In this document: piece after piece, positions 58,191 to 64,000 of the stretch | How positions within the stretch are numbered: position 1 is the first letter of the stretch | Layout of the letters: each line of letters opens with the position of its first letter | Assembly: GCA_022457155.1 (NCBI GenBank) | Contig: JAJGOT010000114.1 | Location: 389,001-453,000 of the forward strand | Direction: 5' to 3' | DNA length: 64,000 nucleotides | Origin: Cladopsammia gracilis | Taxonomy: Eukaryota > Cnidaria > Anthozoa > Scleractinia > Dendrophylliidae | Translations under genes and position numbers: made by a program | Notes under the pieces: generated by a model | Told to the model about the DNA's origin: nothing | The model's input: the letters and a program-made list of their open reading frames with translations, nothing else | The model's database searches: none

Positions 58191-59028
58191 GAAAGTACAA
58201 TTCAGAAGAGGTCTTGTTTACTCCAGGGCCTATCAATGCCAGTTCTGTGCATTTGATATTAAATATGACAGTTTACTTAATATGATGAACTAATCTTAAG
58301 ACTTCTTTACTTTAGTAATAACTGTCTGAAGTAAAATGAACAGGTTTGGCCAATCTGCAGCCTTGTGACTTTACATTAAGAGTTTAAGATCAAAGACTGC
58401 AACAACTGAGACAAATATTTAATCGATTCCATGATAGATGCATTAGAACTTCACAAATGACCATTTTCGCAATAATGAGCTAATGCTTTTGATAACAATT
58501 GTCCAAAACCTTGCTCCAAATATATTCTAAATACACAACAATTTTTACCTTGAATTAAAAACACAGATATGGACAGAAGAGGAAAATTAGAGTAAAAAAA
58601 GATTTCAATTTTGTGCAGTATTGGACATTTTTGTAACACCGAAAAGAAGGAATAAACTACCAACCTTAAATAAAGGCAAAAACTGAGCATTATTGAAACA
58701 GTGATGGATCCAAAATAAAGAAAGAAATGTTTTAAATTGGACATTATTAAACAACAGTAAAATGTCTCAACTTTGAATATTGTACCAAAAGGTCAATATC
58801 CAAACATTTTCTTGCAAATTTGACCAAATGTGGACAAATGTGCAGAGGATTTTTCTGAATGCAAAAATGCATTTTCATAGTTATACTTGTTAGAGTTTTA
58901 ACTGATTTTTTTAAAATAAGAAAGTGTTTCAATATTTAGGCTAAATAGTTTTTATATGTTGGGAGCCTAAATTACATTTTTTAGCCTACAACTTCTCAGT
59001 TAATCCACTAGGTAGATGTGGCTCTGTT
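58191..59028. other. No gene seen; intron 3 next to exon 3
   Basis: AT-rich sequence. The 97-codon minus-strand frame at 58744-58451 has no family features and no supported splice sites. Confidence 0.5.
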
Positions 59029-59162
59029 TTAATTGTAGTCGTGTGAATCTACTGCAGCTGTTGATATTGATTTAATACTACTAGCAGCTACTTTCTTAAA
59101 TACTAACTTTCTCAAACAATTTTTACCCCCCTTGTGTTTCAAAATGTAAGCAAATGGCTCAC

Positions 59163-59782
59163 CTTTAAGACCCAGCTGGAGATGTTCCAACTTCCTAAAT
59201 CCCGGTGGATTCTCATGCATCTGAATGGTACCAGAGGAAGGTTGTGATGAGCCTGTCAGAACAAGAGATGTGATTATTGAACAGAATTCCTGTGGAGTAC
59301 AGCACATGGGAGATGCTTTATTTCCCTGAAGAGATGCACAACTTGTAGCAAAACTTGTTTTTTTGTAACTTGCTTGAGTTTGAGAGTGATCAATCAATGG
59401 TGAGTGCTGACTCTGCCCCTGAGAGATTCTTAGACTGAAAGACTGAGGTGTGTTTCTTTGTAACTCCTGTAAATATTCATTCAATATCTGTAGCACCGTG
59501 GGGTTTTGTTGGTCTGAAGAAGAACAAGGGAATATTTGACAAGCAAGAAGCCTGGGTAATCCTTCAGGCTGGCAGCTTTTATTCTCTGAAGCACCCTGTT
59601 TCTTGACAATGTTTTTTAGATGAAAAGGAGAACTGCGAGCAATTTGTGAGTTTGTTCTTCTGGGTGAATAAACTCTGAAGCCAAACTGGAGTAAAGATCC
59701 CACAAAACATCTCTCCACTGCTTGGTTCAGGAGATGACTCCAGGTGATGGGAAGTGGATCAAACTTTTGATCATTCACAAAC
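59163..59782 (-). CDS. DDIAS: DDIAS coding exon 3 (end of OB-like domain and linker)
   Basis: The exon encodes residues 95-300. The acceptor is TTTCAG|GTTTGTG and the donor CTTAAAG|GTGAGCC, leaving phase 1. Conserved blocks are LLNQAVERCFVG (about 111-122) and LLACQIFP (about 172-179), matching human blocks ending AVETCFVG and ALVACQI in the same order and spacing. After that comes a Ser/Gln-rich, low-complexity linker. The open frame runs on past the donor to 59029, but those extra residues are intron read-through, since the phase-1 donor joins exactly to exon 4. Confidence 0.85.
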
Positions 59783-60030
59783 CTGAAAGAAAAAACCTAG
59801 ACTTTAAACATATTAATCATTTTGACCCATTTCATAGCTAAGATTAAAAGGAAAAAATGACCCAAATTTGCCTGGGCGACTACTTAAAGACTTTCAATTG
59901 AATTTCTAACATGCAAATTTCAGATAATTTTGATATTATGAATTCTCCTGCAGTCTGCCTGCTTTGTGGAGGCATTGGTATCAAGCGGTTAGTGCCTTGA
60001 ATTACAACCTGATAGTGGTGGTTTAAGGCC

Positions 60031-60280
60031 TGGGCCAGGTTGTTCAATTAGTGAGATTAAGCTAACCCAGGATTAGAATCAATTTTGAATTCAGTTAATA
60101 AATAACTAATCAATGAAAATTTTTCCTGACATTTTTGCCCTTCAGTTTCAACTTTGACTTGTCTTTACCTCCAGCTTAAAATTGAATAGCTTTTGAAAAC
60201 ATATTTAACCAAGAGAAAAAAAATCCACAGTTAACTTTAATTCTGGATTAGTGCTTATTATCTTTCAAACAACTGGGCCC
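60031..60280. mobile_element. Degenerate MITE in DDIAS intron 2
   Basis: TGGGCCAGGTTGTTCAATTA at the left is mirrored by TTTCAAACAACTGGGCCC at the right, and AACCCAGGATTAG by TTCTGGATTAGTGC-type sequence. Just downstream, a segment of about 50 bp containing CGCATCCAGG.G.AGTAGCAA is duplicated in tandem (60565-60665). Confidence 0.65.
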
Positions 60281-61207
60281 TTTGTCTCTGATGTTGTGTT
60301 GTTATGTTGGACAAGAAACTTTGCTCTACATGTATTTTCTATACATCCATTCTGGCACTAAAGTGTGACATTGCAGAAAACTACATATTCTGTAGTTTAA
60401 TGAGATGGAAATCATATTTCTGTCTAATTGAATAACATATTAAATACATCCCATTGTATCATGCTTCATTGTAAAAACAAACTGAATTAATTTTCTGCAA
60501 TCCTGCACCTCACTCCATTCCAGTGAGTGTATAAAAATTAATAATGGGTACTGGTTAATCACTATATAACACATTGCATCCAGGTGAGGTAGCAATATTA
60601 ATTACTCTTTGTTACATAATGCATCGCATCCAGGGGGAGTAGCAATATTAAATTTACTCTTGGTTGCTTCTGCCGGCTTCAGAAACTGGATTAAGTATGT
60701 GTCAAGTTGGCTTCATCTGGCTCATCTGTGACTTTTCCTACATATATCCTGCATATGTGACTGGCATACAGTGTATCAGTTTTGTGCAAGTTAGTTCTTA
60801 GAACTTGTAGTATGAAGTGCACCTTTCGGAACGCCTCACAGGATTGGCTAAGAAAACAATAGAACAAACAACAGAACAATGGACCTTCGCCCTAAAAACA
60901 GTAGAGGTACACTTCATCCAGTCAGGTCCAATGAAATTAGAGGTTCCGAAGAGGTGTACTACTACTTGTAGTACGTGATAGAATAAGATGAGGGTTTTCT
61001 CTCTTATATCACATGTCTGCTTGTCAATTTGTCAGCATAAGAACAGTAGTCTGAATGTAATGAGGACAGTTGGTCAGACAACACACCATGATCATGTCTT
61101 GTTCACTGACAAATGCAGATGCAGTGGACCAATGTTGCCCTGCATTCGGTAGAACGTTGCTGCCATAAAAACTGTCCCTATAGAACTTGTCCTTTGGTTT
61201 AATGTGC

Positions 61208-61540
61208 CGATCAATTCGAAACATCAACATCCTCCCCCTGGGCAAGCCTCGGGCATTTGAACATTTTCTGTGGCCGGCGAGTCGGGAATTTGATGTGATA
61301 GGCCATCCCAGGGGTGGAGAATTTGACTTTGCCTGGGTGGGGTGAACTGTTTGAACAATTTGAACTGGAAGTGTTTAATGTACCTTTTTTGGGCTGGCAC
61401 CTATAAAACACACGTTTTTGTTAGTGAATGGCTAGTGAAAAAGGGGCTGACAAAGCTTTGCAGTGGTTTTGAAGGTTTGGCATTGCCCGGTGGTGGGGGT
61501 GGGGGGGGGGGGGAATGTTGATGTTTTGAATTGATCAGCG
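61208..61540. mobile_element. MITE with a G-tract in DDIAS intron 2
   Basis: GATCAATTCGAAACATCAAC near 61209 is mirrored by GTTGATGTTTTGAATTGATC near 61519. A G-run lies at about 61494-61514 next to the right terminus, opposite the CCTCCCCC at the left. Confidence 0.8.
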
Positions 61541-61678
61541 CATAAACCAGTTTAATTTTGAATTAGGTAAACTTGGACACATTTTTTTTCTTTTTCAACA
61601 ACAGCATTTTCCATGTGCACACAAAAAAAAATAGAAAGAATAGGGTCCCTTAATTTTTTGATAGGTAAAATCACAAAC

Positions 61679-61840
61679 CTTGCAAAGTTTGTGGCAGATG
61701 TACCAAAGAACCTGTCCAAACAGCTGCCAAACACTGTGATTTGCGCCAGCTGTGTTCTGTCTGATGCCACCACACTGATCCTGTACCGGTACTCAACACT
61801 CTCTGCACTGTATTCCTCATGGCATCCTTCACACCACAAG
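61679..61840 (-). CDS. DDIAS: DDIAS coding exon 2 (second zinc knuckle and OB-fold core)
   Basis: The exon encodes residues 40-94. The acceptor is TTGTTATAG|CTTGTGG and the donor is TTTGCAAG|GTTTGTG; it is 162 nt, so phase 2 is kept. It carries the second CxxC of the zinc ribbon (C43, C46), the EYRYRISV strand, and the block VFGSCLDRFFG (residues 76-86), which is the most diagnostic DDIAS segment (human has FGSCLDTFFG at the matching place). In the family this domain resembles the C-terminal DNA-binding domain of RPA1. Overlapping plus-strand reading frames here are shadows. Confidence 0.88.
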
Positions 61841-62027
61841 CTATAACAAGAAAAATCGCCATTTGATAGCTTTTAATTTTTTATCGCAAAACTTAACAGA
61901 ACACTCTGCACTGTATTAAACATTAACGGCATCCTTCACAGCACAAGCTATACATCTCAGTTTTGTGTGCTTGAATTTTTTTCAGAACAAGACATAGCTT
62001 ATTTTTCAATGAGGTCATGCAAATAAG

Positions 62028-62927
62028 CAGGGCCTGAACAATCAATGAAAATCGATGATCGGAAAATCAATCGATCAATCGATGACAATCGATTAATTAC
62101 TGTTGATTAGCATCGATTGGCATCGGCCAATCGTTGATCAATTGATAATCACACTTAGGTGGTCGCGAACTTCATCGATTCCCATCGATTGGCACTAAAT
62201 TCATGACTCCGTAATCTTCAGGTATCGCGGGAGTGTATGCGGATCGTATATTATTTTTAAACCTCAGTAGCAAAGTTTGAGAATTGTTCATCGATGTGGC
62301 TCTGTGAAAAACAGCACAAATAATTAAGACAATTAACATACCTCGTTGTCAGTAGTACAAACTTGATTGATTTAGTTTCGAGTTCATTAAACTCGCGCGA
62401 AACGTGTGGGCGAATAAACAAGTTTACGCATTGCTACTTGCTAGTTTTTACTCAAATAAAAAGCAATGATATCAAAATGTGTAACTTTATTAATGTAAAT
62501 TTTATGTGTTGACTAGATTGCTTTATAGAGGGCCACAGGGTCAGTTGTACCTTAACTGTTACGTGCTACCCTCTTAAAATAAAGTCATTAAAGTTTAAAG
62601 TTAAAATAAAGTACTCAATGAAATTGACAATAATTAAGTTTTACCTATTCAGTCAAACATTTCAATTATTGAAATGTTTGACTGAATAGGTAATCGATTG
62701 ATATTGCATATTGATAACAATAAGTTAATTGTCGATTCCCATAGTTAATTGATCGATTCCCATCGATTATCGATTAATATTGATAATCGATGACAATCAA
62801 TAATCACAAAAATTTTCGTGATCGATTGTCCATCGATTATCAATATCAGTCGATTAATTGATATCGATTGTCATCGATTGTTATCGATTGCCATCGATTA
62901 TCGATTTCATCGATTGTTCAGGCCCTG
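62028..62927. mobile_element. hAT-like non-autonomous element full of ATCGAT motifs, 900 bp, in DDIAS intron 1
   Basis: CAGGGCCTGAACAATC begins at 62028 and GATTGTTCAGGCCCTG ends at 62927. AAATAAG lies immediately outside both ends (62021-62027, 62928-62934). Both ends carry dense ATCGATT/AATCGAT repeats, more than 20 in all. The centre holds a perfect palindrome, ACCTATTCAGTCAAACATTT with its inverse (about 62642-62691). It has no coding capacity. Confidence 0.9.
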
Positions 62928-62984
62928 AAATAAGACAAATAACTGATTTATGCTTGCACATTAGGATGTTATCCACAGACTCAC

Positions 62985-63103
62985 ATATTTGCTTCACCAT
63001 CTCGAGCATGAACTTTCTTGTGACAACGGGTACAACTAGGATAGAAAAAAGTGTCCTTTATCGACAAAACTGTGGCCAAAACGAACACACTTCGTGTTGC
63101 CAT
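62985..63103 (-). CDS. DDIAS: DDIAS coding exon 1 (start codon, first half of zinc ribbon)
   Basis: The exon encodes residues 1-39 plus two bases of codon 40. I chose the ATG at 63103 because translation from there begins MATRSVFVLATVLSIKD and aligns with the start of human DDIAS; an in-frame upstream ATG at 63166 would add 21 residues with no family counterpart. The first zinc-ribbon knuckle is visible as YPSC-x2-C (C24, C27). The donor is AT|GTGAGT at 62984, leaving phase 2. A 49-bp hairpin insertion lies about 150 bp upstream, in the likely promoter or 5' UTR. An upstream non-coding exon is possible and not visible. Confidence 0.82.
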
Positions 63104-63253
63104 CAAACCAACAACACATTTTGATGGAAAATGACTTGAGAATCCAAAATGGCGCCGATTTGTCATTAGCCAATCAGATCACTGAATAGATCTAGTAGGC
63201 CCCAGTCTTTTGCATTTCTTTCGAGAGCTAGACCTTCTACTGGCTTACTTGAT

Positions 63254-63302
63254 TAGCCTACGTGTAGCCGTACCACAAGTGGTACGGCTACACGTAGGCT
63301 AT
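63254..63302. mobile_element. 49-bp hairpin with 8-bp flanking duplication, upstream of DDIAS
   Basis: TAGCCTACGTGTAGCCGTAC begins a 23-base arm, followed by AA and the exact inverse arm. TACTTGAT occurs directly on both sides (63246-63253, 63303-63310), as after a hAT-type insertion. It lies about 150 bp upstream of the DDIAS start codon. Confidence 0.9.
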
Positions 63303-63474
63303 TACTTGATATGTTTTGACAGAGATGCGATGTTACAATATTATAACTCAGAAATGGCCTGTCAATAGTAATATTGCGCGATAAATTTTTAAATATTTAA
63401 TTCTTGCCCTACTGAACTTCTGGGCGTCTATCTTGATCATGTAACGGGCGCCTTTTGTAAAAGACACCACCCAC

Positions 63475-64000
63475 ATGCTGAACATCCTGGATTCCTTCCG
63501 TTTCAATGACTCGACGCTCACGGACAGCGTTTGGTGTTTTGATATTATGGACATAAAGTCACTGTATACACGGTTATATCCAATGATGAGGGTCTCCGCG
63601 CACTGCAACACTATCTTGACAAGAGAGAGGTTATTTGACCCACCTACGGATACTCTCCTACGGAGGGCAGAACTAGTATTAACACATAAGGCGGGACTTA
63701 ACCTAAACGCCACTTTTCCGCCACTTGACATGGCTTTAATGGAAATATCTCGTTCACGTTTCAAGCAATTCAAAACCTCTATGCTTAAAACATAAACCTA
63801 TCATGTTATGGGGTGTTTTGTAAATTTTTGGGTGATTTTGGGGTATGTTTCGGCCGGGAGGAAATAGTTTTTCTCAAAGGATTGGTAAAATTTAGCCGAG
63901 AAATAAGAAATGTTGAAGATTTAGTGAAGTTTTAAAATTAGAATTTGAAGTTAATAATTAATAGACGGACACCAAGTTAGTCCACTAGCAACCTGGGGTG
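63475..64000 (+). pseudogene. Penelope-like reverse transcriptase fragment, frameshifted, running off the window
   Basis: The plus strand encodes LNILDSFRFNDSTL, then RT motif A as FDIMDIKSLYT, then in another frame VISNDEGLRALQHYLDKREV, then back in the first frame DPPTDTLLRRAELVLT. At least two frameshifts and a stop break it. It joins at 63687 to the same non-coding block found at 28046-28361. The RT fingers and the rest of the palm are missing. It lies about 370 bp upstream of the DDIAS start codon. Confidence 0.75.

Larger units (their letters stand above)
24995..63103 (-). other. DDIAS: DDIAS gene span (coding part), four coding exons, three introns
   Basis: Four minus-strand exons join in frame: 119 + 162 + 620 + 1643 nt = 2544 nt, exactly 848 codons including the stop. 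Every junction has a GT donor and an AG acceptor and phases agree (2, 2, 1). Introns are 61841-62984 (1.1 kb), 59783-61678 (1.9 kb) and 26638-59162 (32.5 kb). The giant third intron holds the plus-strand TRIM-NHL gene and most of the window's repeats. The family (DDIAS/noxin) is known in vertebrates as a DNA-damage-induced anti-apoptotic factor with an N-terminal RPA1-C-like OB fold, reported to act with DNA polymerase alpha-primase. The human protein is about 1000 residues; this one is 847. Extra small exons inside intron 3 cannot be excluded, but none is needed. Confidence 0.85.

Noticed and set aside
59029..59162. Extension of the DDIAS exon 3 frame past 59163
   Set aside because: AAAG|GTGAGC is a consensus donor whose phase matches exon 4; the extra residues have no family counterpart.
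63348..63773. 141-codon minus-strand frame
   Set aside because: It is antisense to the Penelope-like RT remnant and has no features of its own.

Overview
The window looks like nuclear DNA of an anthozoan cnidarian, most likely a stony coral. Reasons: spliced genes with GT-AG introns, an intronless TRIM-NHL gene of the type expanded in corals, AT-rich repeat-dense sequence, Penelope-like and LINE relics, and many short inverted-repeat elements. The species cannot be named from the sequence alone.

Two host genes are well supported. The first is a four-exon gene on the minus strand (coding exons 63103-62985, 61840-61679, 59782-59163 and 26637-24995). Its exons join in frame at consensus splice sites into an 847-residue protein. 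I recognise it as the DNA-damage-induced apoptosis suppressor DDIAS (noxin) from its zinc ribbon/RPA-like OB fold and its C-terminal acidic motifs. Its third intron is about 32.5 kb long. Inside that intron, on the opposite strand, lies an intact intronless gene for a TRIM-NHL (TRIM2/3/71-like) E3 ubiquitin ligase of 730 residues (31264-33456).

The rest is repeat landscape. From 1 to 24 kb: 89-bp, 77-bp and 25-bp minisatellites, a 17-bp satellite (5.9-9.4 kb) broken by two insertions, several TTAA-flanked inverted-repeat elements including one nested inside another (16.5-18.7 kb), a Penelope-like GIY-YIG relic (15.6-16.2 kb), and large hairpins at 11.9 and 22.1 kb. From 26 to 59 kb (DDIAS intron 3): the TRIM gene and its 119-bp downstream array, two arrays built on the palindrome TCATAAATTTATGA in opposite orientation (38-39 and 57-58 kb), a 76-bp array, a dead LINE reverse transcriptase (47.3-49.3 kb), and nested MITEs with readable target-site duplications (51-55 kb). 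From 59 to 64 kb: DDIAS exons 1-3, an ATCGAT-rich hAT-like element in intron 1, a 49-bp hairpin with an 8-bp duplication just upstream of the gene, and a frameshifted Penelope-like reverse transcriptase at the window edge.

No wholly new coding system was found. The most interesting items are the nested gene arrangement, the inverted pair of AT-palindrome arrays, hammerhead-ribozyme-like motifs at Penelope-type repeats, and several transposon families whose insertion signatures can be read directly. Coordinates of repeat edges are by eye and may be off by a few bases. Human-protein comparisons are from memory, not from a database search.
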